Positions 12,486 through 24,445 of a DNA stretch of 64,000 nt are shown piece by piece. The notes beneath the pieces are model-generated. The model was not told where the DNA came from, ran no database searches, and was given only the letters and a program-made list of their open reading frames with translations. Source of the DNA: Leptodontidium sp. MPI-SDFR-AT-0119 (taxonomy: Eukaryota; Ascomycota; Leotiomycetes; Helotiales; Leptodontidiaceae); NCBI GenBank assembly GCA_020726505.1, contig JAHLEZ010000039.1, forward strand, positions 1 through 64,000, in the 5' to 3' direction. The translations under genes were made by a program, and so were the position numbers. Numbering within the stretch: position 1 is the stretch's first letter; every line of letters starts with the position of its first letter.

Positions 12486-15094
12486 GATGTAGATATGATA
12501 TCAAGAAGGTAGTATGAAAGACCGTAACTGTTGGTAACGATTTGCAAGAATAACCACTGAAGAGAAGATCTTAATGAAAGCAGAAAAAAAATGAAGACAG
12601 AACAACGGGACAAGCCAAACCTAATATACATTCCTCCCTCCCCATCTTCACAGCCAACTCAAATTCCTCCATCCATCACACAACTCACCATCTCTCTAGC
12701 CTCATAATCTTTCCATCAGCAAGCCTTCTTCATACACATGAGCTGAACAAGATATGCAGAACAACACATGCAATGCAGCCCTACAAAAGATTGGCGTCGC
12801 CGACCCAATCCAAAGCATACCCACCCCGCATATCACAGCCTTCTCCAGTAAAGCCATACAGAACTGTCACCTGCCTCCATAAACTGGCAAATGGGTGATG
12901 ATCATCCCGCTGTAGTGGCTTGTTTCCAAATCTTGAGATTTCGGTCTGGTGAGGCTGGAACATGGAGGAGCTGAGATGGGAATGCTACCCTCTTCTTTTG
13001 ATTTCGCATCTGCGTTCTCAGTACTTGCTGTCTATCTCGGTGGGATTTCTCCGACTGAGCATGGTAATGCTCAGCTCGGAATCAACCGCCAGGAAATGAA
13101 TATAGACAGAATATCAACCGATCGGACACCTCTAACACTCCAGCAATCGAACAAACGAACAAATGAATACACTATCCCCAAGCAACTAAGCTGCACTCGC
13201 AAGCTCTGCCATCTCATCCACGAAGTCAAACCGACACTGTCCTCTATGGCTCTCATCCCAAATCGCATTCGCAACCTTACTGACCCCGCCAACGCCACCC
13301 ACTTCAGAAAACATCCCGCCCCAAATATCCACCCAACTCTCTCTCCTCCTCTCCTCTCAGCCAAAACCAAATAAACAACCAACGAAAACCTCACCGTCGT
13401 TCCTCTCCTTGGAAGTTAAGTCACCTACCAAGAAACCCTCCCGCACATCAAGCCACCCACCAGCCCCTCAGCAAAAACCCCACCTGAGCATCTGCACGCC
13501 TGCAGTGGGGCACCATCACGTCACCTTTCCCTCCCAATCACATCCACCAGCTCCAAAACCACTGAATCACACCGAACCAATCCCCCATGTCCCTCGCAAG
13601 TGCCAGCGGGAAACGCCGCACCACCGGTACAGTCGAGGTCAGAATTGGCTTTGGGGGTGGCATTTGCATATGCGTTTGCGGGACTTTCCTTTTCTTACCC
13701 ACACCGGACACCAAACCCGCTGGGCATCCAAGTGTGCAGGGCTGACTTACAGTAGCTTCGACCGATCCGTACTGGAACTACAGCAGTACAATACAACACA
13801 ATACAATTCGCTGCTAGGTACGCACGGAATTGAGAGAAGCTTTCCCCGTCCCGCGTTCGTGTTTCAGCTTTGAAGTTTGAAGCAGGTCGCCACATGCAGA
13901 ATGAGAGAATGAAGACCGAGTACGGAACAGAACAGAATAGAAAAGTAATGCACGTGTGATGGAGAGACCGAATAATTGGAAAACATTGCAAGTGGCAGGA
14001 TGTACGCTGTGCGTGAAGTTCTCCTTCCATTCGGTGTCATTCATATTAAGCCTCTGAGATACGCGCGATAATTGAACTGAAAATCTAGTTTAAAGGACCA
14101 AGTCCCTCCTTCCCAAGAAAAGAAAAAAAACAAAGCAGAAAGAGGAAATCAAGAAATTGAGCTGGGGACTGAAAAAATACCTCCCTCCAAGTACTCAACT
14201 TGGTCCTATCCTACCTACCCAGCCAGCAAGTATAGCACAATCCATCAATAAATCAATTAAAGCCCACCAGAACTTCTATTTCTCTTAACCTCAAGGGGCT
14301 GTAACCAAAGCAAAAAGCAGAAATCAATTGAGATATACTTCCCCCTGCTGTACTTCCCTCAATCCTCACCACCTTATCCGAGGATCTATCTGTCTATCGC
14401 CGAAAACCCCCCTATCGCCGATCTCACAATCTCCCACAGCCTGGCGCCGGCTCGTCTCGGCAGATCCGCTGGAAATAGATGCCGGCGCACGCTTCCATGC
14501 TGGAAGCGACCTGGAAGCGGAGCGGGCTTGGAGCTTGGAGCTTGCCCGGGTCGGCTTCGGTTCCATGCTCTTCGAACCCCTGCGACTGATTGTTGACCCA
14601 CTTGGGAAATCATAACAAACGGATAAGCGACGCGTCATGCTCAGATCAGAACACGACATAGGTCATGCATGCATGCATGTGAAGGAAGGTTTGGGCTTGT
14701 CGCATTATTGTAGGTGGGATGTCTTCAGATGCAGCGCGAAGGGATCAATCGTTGATGTTCAGTGTTGTGTCATTGATGTGGTATAAGTACAGCTATTCGT
14801 CCATTCAGCAGTTTTACCCACACCTGTCTTTCTCCAGGCATTCCCAACCCCAGAGTGGCCTCCATTCCATCTAGCAAGAATCCCAAACCTCATCTTGCAA
14901 CGAAGAGGAACCCAATACTTCAATACAGAAGCAACCAGCCCAGCCATCCATCATCAATAAGTAATCCGACAAAAAAATGAGATCCGTAAAACAAACAATA
15001 ACGCGCGATCAAACCCCTTTCACGTCACGATATACCCATCCGCAACGCCTGTATGAACAATGATGAAGTAGGAAAAGAGAGACATGCAGAGAGC
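12486..15094. other. Intergenic between membrane protein and histone H1
   Basis: I see no supported gene. The region upstream of 12485 is the membrane-protein promoter and the part near 15.0 kb is probably histone H1 3' UTR. A self-complementary GCAT run lies at about 14664-14678. Opposed open frames of about 95 codons at 14.33-14.66 kb have the GC-rich look of chance frames. Confidence 0.4.
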
Positions 15095-16105
15095 CTATGC
15101 CTTCTTGGGTGTTGCCTTCTTCTTTGGCGTGGCCTTCTTCGCAGCGGGTGTCTTGGGGGTGGTCTTGGTGACGCGTCCGGACTTGGTCTTGCCGAGAACA
15201 GCTGGCTTTTCAACAACAGCGGGAGCCTCGAACACGTTAGGAAACCATGTGAGTTTGGGAAGTGAATAGAACTTACATCCTTTGCAGCGGCGGCCTTCTT
15301 TGGCTTGGCAGCAGCCTTTGGCTTTACAACCTTGGGCTTAGCGGCGGCCTTCTCCTTTGGTACCTTGGGCTTAGCAGCAGCCTTTGGCTTTGCAACCTTG
15401 GCAGCAGCGGGCTTCTTTGTAGTTGTGGCCTTCTTCACAGTAGGCTTCTTGTCGGTGGCCTTCTTCTCAGCCTTGGGCTTTGGGGCAGCCTTTGCAGCAG
15501 CTGGCTTGGGCTCCTTCTTTGCGAGCTTGGTTCCTCCGGAGCTTCCTGTGAAGAGTCAGATCAAGTCATGGTAAAGTGGAGAAGCAGACACGTACCCTTT
15601 GGTTGAGCAAAGACACCCTTCTCGACACCAGACTTGAGAGCGCGGTTGAACAGAGAGTCGAACATGGCATCAACAGCACCGATCTTGTTGTTGGCCTTGA
15701 CATACTTCTTGAGGGCGATGCGGCTAGGCGCGAGTCAGCATGGTGCAGGTAAACAAACGACGCGTCGAAGTATGTTCGCATATTCGAGTCGTGCAGTAGG
15801 GGAAATCGTACCTGGAACCATTGCGCTGCGACAAATGTTAGCAGGAGAAAGACAGTCATTGGGAGGTGCTCAACTTACATCCTTCAAGTTGACGATGGCA
15901 TCAGTGATCATGTCTGGAATAACGCGTCAGTGAAAGCTCAAATGCAAAAACCAAAGCTAGCAGCAGCTGCACGCGATCAAGGCGACCAAGAAACAACGCG
16001 CATTCGAGCCACGCGATGTTGTGGTGGTGGAGGAAGAAGCTCACCTTGGTAGGAGGCATGCTCGGAGGCGACCTTGGCCTTGGGAGTGGTGGACTTGGGA
16101 GGCAT
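15095..16105 (-). CDS. Linker histone H1
   Basis: Binds nucleosomes and linker DNA and helps compact chromatin in the nucleus. The six-exon model is 16105-16045, 15913-15879, 15825-15812, 15723-15596, 15545-15277 and 15226-15095, giving 212 residues with all phases consistent. The globular winged-helix domain is encoded across exons 1-5 (SYQDMITDAIVNLKD, then RNGSSRIALKKYVKANN, then FNRALKSGVEKGVFAQPKG). The rest is the classic Lys/Ala/Pro-rich tail with repeated KPKAAAKPK blocks, closing in several K-A-T-P-K-K units. Exon 3 is only 14 bases, a microexon coding RNGS plus part of a codon, so gene finders may miss it. The start ATG lies in MPPKSTTPKAK, usual for fungal H1. Confidence 0.95.
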
Positions 16106-19100
16106 CTTGAATTGATTGATGTGGGGTGATTTGTAGAATGGATACAAGTATCAGATAAGAGACGAGTAAGGGTCGACGACGGTATTGAAATTGAATCGCG
16201 TTGGGAGTGGTGGTCGACGTGAATGTGGTTGGTGATGGAGAAAGTCAGGAAAAGGCTCGCAAGGTTTGGGGCGGGGGGGCCGCTGCCTTTTCTACTTCTG
16301 CCCCAAAGTTGGTGATTAGGCCGGGCTAAACCTGATCGGGAATAGAAGCCATGGTACTTTTAGCTCCGTTTTCCATCGTCGGTAAACTTCTCATACAAAA
16401 TGTCAAGCTCCGGCCAATCAGGAAAGAGGTTTTATCTGGGAGCAGCTGGATCACCAGACCCGCGCGAGTCCCCTCCGCCCTCCACCCCAACGACTCTGAC
16501 TTTTCCCTCCCACACCTCGAGAGCGCAAATGCAAATGCCAACGCATCAATTGTGTTGTCCTTTGCCGGCCGTTTCATCATCTCCTAGTCCATCCAAATTT
16601 CATCTGCAATTGATTCACGTACCCCCGAGTGTTGTCGAACTTGCTGCATGATATCAAAGTCGTCGACCGTCGAGATCGCTCAATTCCGTGAGACGAGTTC
16701 ATGCGACTTTCTTGACTGTGCCACTTCTACCATCTGGCGTGAGACCAGCTATCACTGTTATTGAAGCTATCCTCATATGAATGCATTCTGATAAGCAGAA
16801 ATGTGAACCAGGCTCGCGTTGAGAGCCAGTGGCTCGAGGAACCTGTGTGGTTGATTTCTCGAACATTGAAGCTATCGCCATTTTCCCACCCTCAGAGCTG
16901 AACCATCAATACCCGGCAACCACAATAAATTTATTCCTTACCAATACATGTCCCCGAATGTACGATTGAATCTCTATAACTCTATGTCCTCGAATTTATT
17001 TTATTCTGTGGTTATCGGTGTCGTTGAGGTTATCAAGAAAAGTCGCGTTTGAAGTTCGGTGCGATTTTTTTGTGCGACCGCGATGCGAACCATTCCCACA
17101 ACTCATCTCATTACACAAAATCTTGGCACGAATTCTATTATCTCTTGATCTCTACCTACTTCGATGGGTATTCCTCTTGCATTCTTCTTGTTCTTTTGCA
17201 ATACATACCATGGTAGAATATTTGTTTTCCCGTCCTCGAAGGACGGATAGGCGCAGGCAGACGGTGTGACTCGACCTTCAATCACCCGTCGCCTTGCCTC
17301 ATGATTGCCTGCATCACCACACGTGTCCTACCATTCAAGACACAGGCATGTTTCCCCTACTCCACAGCTATCTTCCATCAGGCTTTCCATGAGGCCCTGT
17401 TGAGGATTCCCTCGATGTATCTCGTTGGAACCCGAAACGATTGTGCGACCGGCAAAATTCACACTCTGATCTTGAGCCTGAATTCCCACCAACTCCACAC
17501 GAATTAAACAGACGACTGTCGAAGAGTCTTACGACGCCCAAGTCCACTTCACACTCGATTTGATCCCTGGTACGGAACCTCTCGATGCTCAGAATGTTTT
17601 CTTGCTAGGGCTTGACTGTACGATCAGCGCCATCAATTCCGAGCACCCCGCATTCTGTCTCAACACAGGTTCAGCACAATCAGCCCACCAGGATCACTAC
17701 CAACTTCTCACTAGCTCTGCCATTGGGATATTTGATTGCTTTTAGCATTCGTCTGGACGGCATAGAGAACAAGCGCCTGCATATCATGCACACCTGCGCC
17801 TCTGAGCAGCATCCCTCATCCAACAGCGCTTGCAATGCCTTCACGCCAATGAATAGCCTCTCACTCTCACACCTCAACGAATAACAACCGAATCTAATGA
17901 GGCTCAGAATCCTTTCTTCTCACAGACTAATGTCGTCAACTTCGTACTTTCTCAATTCAACGGCACCCTCGGGAATCTTGGCGACTACGACCCGCGGGCG
18001 CGCGTGATCGTCGCCACTTGGGCCACAACCATTTCCACCCCGACCACGCAAAAACACATCAAAATCCAAACCCCGTCGCGCAATGCACTCAATTTGTTGG
18101 AAAACATTTGATGGTCGAAAATTCACAGGCATCACTCTATTCAGCCAGCGATCGGCTGTCGGTTTCCCTCCCCTACAAGTGAGACGGGCTCCAGCAGCCT
18201 TAGCCATCAAAAACAATGGAACATCAACACCAACATCATGCGAACGACTTTGCTTGCCAGCCTTTGGATATTCGACTCAAGAAGATGGACATTTTATCAC
18301 AATTCAACTGCGCGGTTTCCAAGTCCCTTTGAAAACCACATGTTTCAACCTTCAGAACCTCGCTCGCAGCAATTGCCACCAAATCAATCCATCCTCAGCA
18401 CAGCCACAGTGACTATCTCGACCTTGCTATGAAACTTTCTCCAGCGAGCCTCACCCATCCCAAGCAGCCACAGACGACTAGATTCTCGAATCCCGAACTC
18501 ACTACACATTCGCAATCATTTTGTTGGCCCTAGTGCTAGTTGGTGCCAGTTGTACAAGCATTGTTGATGTGTCATGAAAACCAAACATGCTTACTCATAG
18601 CCGACTCTCGGTTACGACGAAAAGGAGGGTCGGTCACGTGCGATCAATATTCCTCGCATCAACTACATGTCGCCAGCAGTCGAACCTATCATTTGATATG
18701 TATTTTCCAAGCTGCGATAGGTGATATCCCAATGGTTTCGAGCCGATGCAGACATTTTCGGGCCAATCCCGTACAATCGAAGTCACGTGTGCACCCGTAT
18801 GACTTGTGCTTTTCGAGTTCGGTCTCCACATCTGCATCGTATTATGGGCGAAATTGCTCTTATCATTGAAATCGTTCATCATCCGCGCTCCAGAGGACGT
18901 TCCCATGAATCAAGACGTATGATCACGTGACTAGTACTTGACTTCGGGCGGTGGCTTTTGCAGCACCAGCACCAAGCATTCCTCGCATTACCATTCCCGC
19001 CGGTGTCTCCCCTTCAACAATAATAATCTATTTTACTATTCTACACCAAATAAATATAGGCCCCTAAGACTGCACGCCAGAAGCTGCCTGAGGAGATGCT

Positions 19101-20916
19101 GCACTCGTCTGAACTGCCAACTACGACGATATACTTGAGCGACTTGCTGTCAGTGATGATTGGCTCGACAACAATGGAGCTGTACTTAGCGCTATGACTC
19201 TCAAGGATATGAGGGAAATAACGAGACTTTGGAACAGCACATGGAACGGCGACCCCACTGTAACAGTTCGCGGATCGCGCATCACACGATTCACGCTATT
19301 GACTGAAGGAGCGAATGGAACCCATTGATACTAAATATAGTTTGACTGTTGTCAGCCATCTAGTTGCTGTCATTTGGAATCCACTATCAGTAGAGCATGT
19401 ACAGGTTTTTATTGTAGAAGTTCGGATCCACTCCTACTTCTTCCTCCGGTTGATGAGGCGACTGAGATTTGGGACGAACTTGCAGATGAACTTGTAGAAG
19501 ACTTGGATCGCCTCCCTGTTGACATATACGTCTCGCTCGATCTAGTGTTAGACTCGTTATCTTGTTCGCTTTCGCTTTATGTTTTATCTTCTGCCACGCC
19601 CTTCTTTTTCATTCTAACTTTCTTCTTTCCAATTGCTTTCGTGGCATCAATTGTAATACTCTTTTTCCCATTCAATAATCAATATACAAAACACCAAGTG
19701 ACATCAAATCAGGTACTCACTTCTCACCACCATTAACCTCTTTCACCTGCATCTTCACCTCTCTTCCCTTTGCCTGTTTCATTATTGATGAGCTACGAGA
19801 CGCATCTTCAACTTCGCAACTTGATAGACTGCGAGCTCCACAACAACGGCTAGGTAGAGATCCTTCATTCAAGTGGCTCTTTCATTTGTCGTTCTCTCGT
19901 TGGTTTATATATATACCTGCGTGATACGGCTAAGCCATTAGATATCAAACAAGCTTGATTGTATTCACTTGCCGGCTCTCTCCTGTCTTTTTACAACCGT
20001 ACTCACAAATCTCGACCACACATCATATCATAAAATCACACAATCACTGATCGCCAGTGGACATTCCTCACAGACTCACACAGTCTCCTCAACACAATCC
20101 TAGTGAATACTGAATAGAAAAGATCGCCTAATATCTGACACCTCGAGTATTTATAAAGTCCTGATGTCAGTTCAGAAAGTATTACGGCTCGTTTCTACAA
20201 CCGACGGGCATTCGATCGATATTTCCTGGATGGAGAATGTGCACGTCAGATTGAAGATATCGAGGGGTGGCTTTTCTAAGTCTGTTTTTCTTTCCTTTTC
20301 TTTTTTGGGGAAATTCTGTTGCGGCGATGCACTGACATTTGGGATTGTGGAAAGAGCCGGCAAGTGAATGGTTGGTTGGTTGTCATGAATAACAAGATCA
20401 CAGGAATGGTAAGTCGACACGATTCGACAGCAAGCACCGGATATGACAACACTCGCCACATTTATAGTTTTAGATTGGATATTGCAAGGCAACAATACCG
20501 GCTCCCTTCTCCGCGCACTCTTTAATAATGCAACACTAAATTATCTCATCCGCTTTCTGATGTCTTTTTTTCTGACATGTTTGTTATCTATCTTTATTTA
20601 GGCGGCAGCATTGCTTAATGCGGGTTTTGCGATCCATATGGGCGTGGGGTTGACTCTCCTAGGCTTCGATGGAATTGGAAATATATAGATAACCAAGAAG
20701 ATCTAGTCATCGGGGCTGAGTTCAATGAGAGCCTTGAGCGAAGAAGAAAAGTCTTGTGAACAATCTCAGACTTAGGAAACAGACGTCTAGAGGCACGAGG
20801 AGTCGATGAGGGTAGATCTTCGTGATCTCATATTCATTTCGGTACAATTAAACTACAAAAGTCACTGAAGTCATCCAGGTCATCCCCATTCTAGACTCCG
20901 AGGTTGTTCGTCAAAC
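16106..20916. other. Region without intact gene; coding-like relics
   Basis: The first few hundred bases are the histone H1 promoter. From about 17.0 to 19.7 kb the plus strand has coding-like stretches interrupted by stops and frame changes: near 17505-17745 (HFTLDLIPGTEPLDAQNVF), near 17930-18110 (NFVLSQFNGTLGNLG), a hydrophobic segment near 18480-18580 (FAIILLALVLVGAS), near 19150-19327 (MTLKDMREITRLWNST), and near 19420-19660, ending in a hydrophobic run. They may be remains of one membrane-associated gene or separate chance frames; I cannot name a family. Nothing is recognised at 19.8-20.9 kb. Confidence 0.3.
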
Positions 20917-22507
20917 TCAGAATCCTCCATTTGGATGAATCAGAACCTTGGTATACCCATCCTCTCTACGATCGAATTTCGTGTACGCACCCGGGGCTTC
21001 ATCAATCCCAATCTCATGAGACACGACAAAGGACGGCTTCGCACGACCAGAGATAATCATATCTCTAAGGTAGCGATTGTAAGCCTTGACATTGCACTGG
21101 CCCGTACCAATCGTGAGTCCCTGGACATTTCGTCAGCCAAGTCCAAATCAAGTGAGTGAGCGGGAGTTGTGGGATCACAAACCTTCTCAAACAACTTCCC
21201 GAAACTAATCAATAACATCCCCTGTCCCGAATTCGCATCCGGCGCACCAGGATCACTTGGCACATAAAGACCCGGAACACCAATACCACCCGTCGGTCTC
21301 GTAACCTTGATACAGTTCTCCAACACGATAGATGGCGCTTCCTTCTTGCCATCCTTAGCCGAAGCCTGATACCCCACGGCATCCACACTCCTATCAACCA
21401 TACCACCATTCAACTTGATGATCTCCTCCACAGCATCGACTTTAGTGAAATCCACGGCCACACACCCAATCTTCTCCGCGGCCGCAAGCCGTTCCTTCAC
21501 GGCGTCGATGACGTAGACTTTCGATGCGCCGCGGAGAACGGCACTGTACGCGGCCATGAGACCGACTGGGCCAGCGCCGAAGACAGCTATGGATTCTCCA
21601 GGTTTGAAACCAGATAGCACGACACCGTGCCAGCCAGTTGGGAAGATATCAGCTAGGAGGATGAAATCCGCTTCGTTTTCCGTGCCGGCTGGGAGCGGGA
21701 GACAATTGAAATCCGCGTAGGGCACGCGGATGTACTGTGCTTGCCCTCCTTGGTATGGTCCCATGGCTATTCGCATTAGTTGATGAAAAACAAATACAAC
21801 ATCTCCAATGTTTTTCCTTTAGGAGGAACATGTGAACGAGATGAGGGATTAATGGGACGTACCGACGTAGCCATAAGCACCTCCAGCAAAACCTTTGTTC
21901 ACTCCAGTGCAGAAAGCGGTTCGGCCTTCTTCGCAGTTCCTGCAACGACCGTCGGCGACGTTGAATGGCATGACTACTCGGTCACCTTTCTTGAGGAGGG
22001 AGACTCCACTCCCGGCCTCAATCACGATGCCCATATTCTCATGACCTGGGTATCTGTCAACTTTGTCCTTCACATCTACAATGAGAACCACAAATCACCA
22101 AATACATACCAAAGCATAGGCCACCTTGAGCAGCTGTTCGTCCCTGGTACACTGTAGAGAATAGTCAGTACGTCCGTTTCTAGTAAGTGAGTGTTTGAAC
22201 AGTAGCCGCTTTCGAAAGCCAGAAATCTCACAAACCTTCCCTTTATCTTCACATGATGAAAACACCACTTACTGTGCAAATCACTTCCGCAGATAGCGGC
22301 CGTTGTCACTTTGACCAATGCATCATCGGGATGTTCAAGCTTTGGAAGAGGAAGTTCTTCAACTGTGACCTTGAAGGGTTCTGTACAACTCCATCAGTAC
22401 TAGTTCTCACACTCGATCCCCACCCAAGAGCATCAAAAGTGGGGAAGGGGGAGAGAATCATAAACACCTTGATAGACCACAGCTTTCATAGTTTGAGTTT
22501 GAGACAT
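20917..22507 (-). CDS. Zinc alcohol dehydrogenase, glutathione-independent formaldehyde dehydrogenase-like
   Basis: A medium-chain NAD(P)-dependent dehydrogenase of the GI-FALDH subgroup, probably oxidising formaldehyde or other short aldehydes/alcohols in the cytosol (family knowledge; substrate not proven). Six exons, 22507-22468, 22380-22273, 22151-22110, 22045-21863, 21766-21183 and 21120-20917, give 386 residues. Catalytic zinc ligands are visible in AAICGSDLH and GHENMG. The structural zinc lobe reads ADGRCRNCEEGRTAFC, so the first of the usual four cysteines is Asp. The Rossmann motif is VFGAGPVGLMAAYS. PFNVADGRC, GFAGGAYGYV and the LADIFPTGWHG block are typical of the subgroup. The start is the ATG of MSQTQTMKAVVYQ; the second Met (MKAVVYQ) is the alternative. 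It is transcribed divergently from the ABM-domain gene at 23472. Confidence 0.93.
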
Positions 22508-23471
22508 GGTGATTGGCCTTCACTCCTCCTTCTTATTCTTGAATTGGCTTTTTTGTTTAATGGATTTTCTTCGTTCCAAATCAAATATAACCAGATATTG
22601 ATTGAATGGTACAGAATCAGAACAGGAAAAAGAAACTCTTTGGTTCTCTCTTTTATACAGACGAGGATAACCCCCTTTTCTTACCTACTCTCCTCCCCTT
22701 TCTAGCCCCTCACTTCCTTCACTCCATCCGTAGTATCCGTCGTGCTTACTTGGCCAATTCGTGCCAATTCGAATGAGCTCATGGACTAAGATCGACCCCG
22801 CATTGCGGGGACGAGTCTCTACGGATAGAGAGGAAGTTGCCGATTTTGGCAAGCAAGAAATCAGGACCTGACGTTTTGCACACTTTATTTCTCAACGAAA
22901 CTACTACTTGGAAATTTAAAACTTACAATACTTCTCAACTATAAGACGATAAAGCGTTCTATCAAATAATATTTAAAAGTTAGGGGGTGGGAAAGTCGCA
23001 GCGTCAGACTTTCCTCAAAAGTGCGCTTTTGGTAACATCAGCACCTTTCTCCCTACCCGTAGATCAAGTATCCAAATGTAACATAGCCCGGGGCTCCAGA
23101 GACGAGACGAGACTAGATGACGAGTTTGGAAACGGTTGTTGGTGCCCAGTAGTACCCATGGTGTTTGTTTGGTTCGTTGGAGGGGGAAAGGTCTTAGCGA
23201 TTGACGTCTGGGTTTGGGTGAACTCCGGGTTTCGTCCGATGCCGAGGCGAGGCGCGAGCTTATGTAGCGAGCGGAGGAACGGACAAATAGCAAGTAGAAT
23301 AGTAGCGGGGTAGGCCCGCGGCCTGTGGCTCATGGAATTGTATATAAAAGAAGAGATAGCAAGTTGATGACTATCTTTCAAGTTCAATCTTTCCAACTTA
23401 AAAGAGTCGATTGAGAATTTCATAACCTTACCGAACAACGAGCCAATTCCGAAAAGCCGAAGTAATCAGTC
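22508..23471. promoter_or_regulatory. Shared divergent promoter region
   Basis: This 964-bp segment separates the start codons of the dehydrogenase (leftward) and the ABM-domain gene (rightward), so it must contain both promoters. Pyrimidine-rich tracts lie just upstream of each start. I cannot assign individual factor sites. Confidence 0.5.
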
Positions 23472-24002
23472 ATGTCCGTCCAAGTAGTTGCCATTCTTAC
23501 CCCCGCTCCGGGCAAGGAGTCTCGTGTATGTTCATGTCCTCGTTGGATGAGATGTGTTGTACGAATGTAGTGCTGACCAGGTTCCCCTCCTCTCCAGCTT
23601 AAGGAGCTCTTGATTGGTCTCGCCGAGAAGGTCTCCAAGAATGAGAAGGACGTTGTGAGTCCAGTCGAATCCAATCCAACATAATCCAATCAGCGGTGTT
23701 GGAAAGTGGTCTGATTCTGTTCTGACATTGTGATTTAGTCGAAGTACCAGGTCTTCGAGCAATTCAATAGCGAAGGTGTAAACGTTCTTGTGGTTGAGGA
23801 GACTTGTGAGTTGTCGAGTGAAGGATGACGTGGCATCGGTAATGCTGACGAAGTCGCAGACGACAACCAAGCTGCGTTCGATGCGCATTTCAAGACTGAA
23901 TATTTCCAAGCCTTAGGAGAAGCTGTTAAAGGAGAGGCACTCGTCAGTGCGCCAATTGATATCAAGACCATCAAGCCAGTTGGTGGATTCGCTTCCAGAT
24001 AA
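23472..24002 (+). CDS. ABM-domain (antibiotic biosynthesis monooxygenase-like) small protein
   Basis: A small cytosolic ferredoxin-like-fold protein of the ABM superfamily, whose members include quinol and polyketide monooxygenases and heme-degrading enzymes. The function here is unknown. Exons 23472-23525, 23598-23654, 23739-23805 and 23860-24002 keep phase and give 106 residues, the usual length for a single ABM domain. The N-terminal strand is VQVVAILTPAPGKE, a helix follows in LKELLIGLAEKV, then the strands YQVFEQFN and VNVLVVEETY, then the family's DNQAAFDAHFKTEYF helix and a C-terminal strand ending in KPVGGF. Divergent placement next to the formaldehyde-dehydrogenase-like gene suggests co-expression in aldehyde or quinone metabolism; that is inference only. 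Confidence 0.88.
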
Positions 24003-24445
24003 GAGAAAGGGCTATGAGCATTTGATGAGTTGTGTGAAAAGGTAGACTGCAAGGTCGCTGATGTAATGGGAAAGATTACCCCTCTGTCTAGTATCTTACG
24101 TACCTTTGGTTGCAATATCACCTTATTCAAATGTAAATATATCGATAGCTCGTTGATACTTTGAAGCCACCCTGGCACCAAGTGCTTGCAAATTTTCGAT
24201 TTTATTCCATCACTTCATTCCGCCTCTGGTTAGTCCTACACTTGATGATATGTCCCAGGTACAGGGGGAAAACGTCAAGCTTTCCCATGGTAGAAACAGA
24301 TCCTCGAAAAACAGTTTTTCTGCCAGTAGGCGCAGATTTTACATGCTATATATCCATCCCAAAGTGTTATGGATACAAGAAACGAATGCATTCCGTCATC
24401 AACTAATCAGCCCTCATCTGGACCGAAGCACCCATGCCATCCTCC

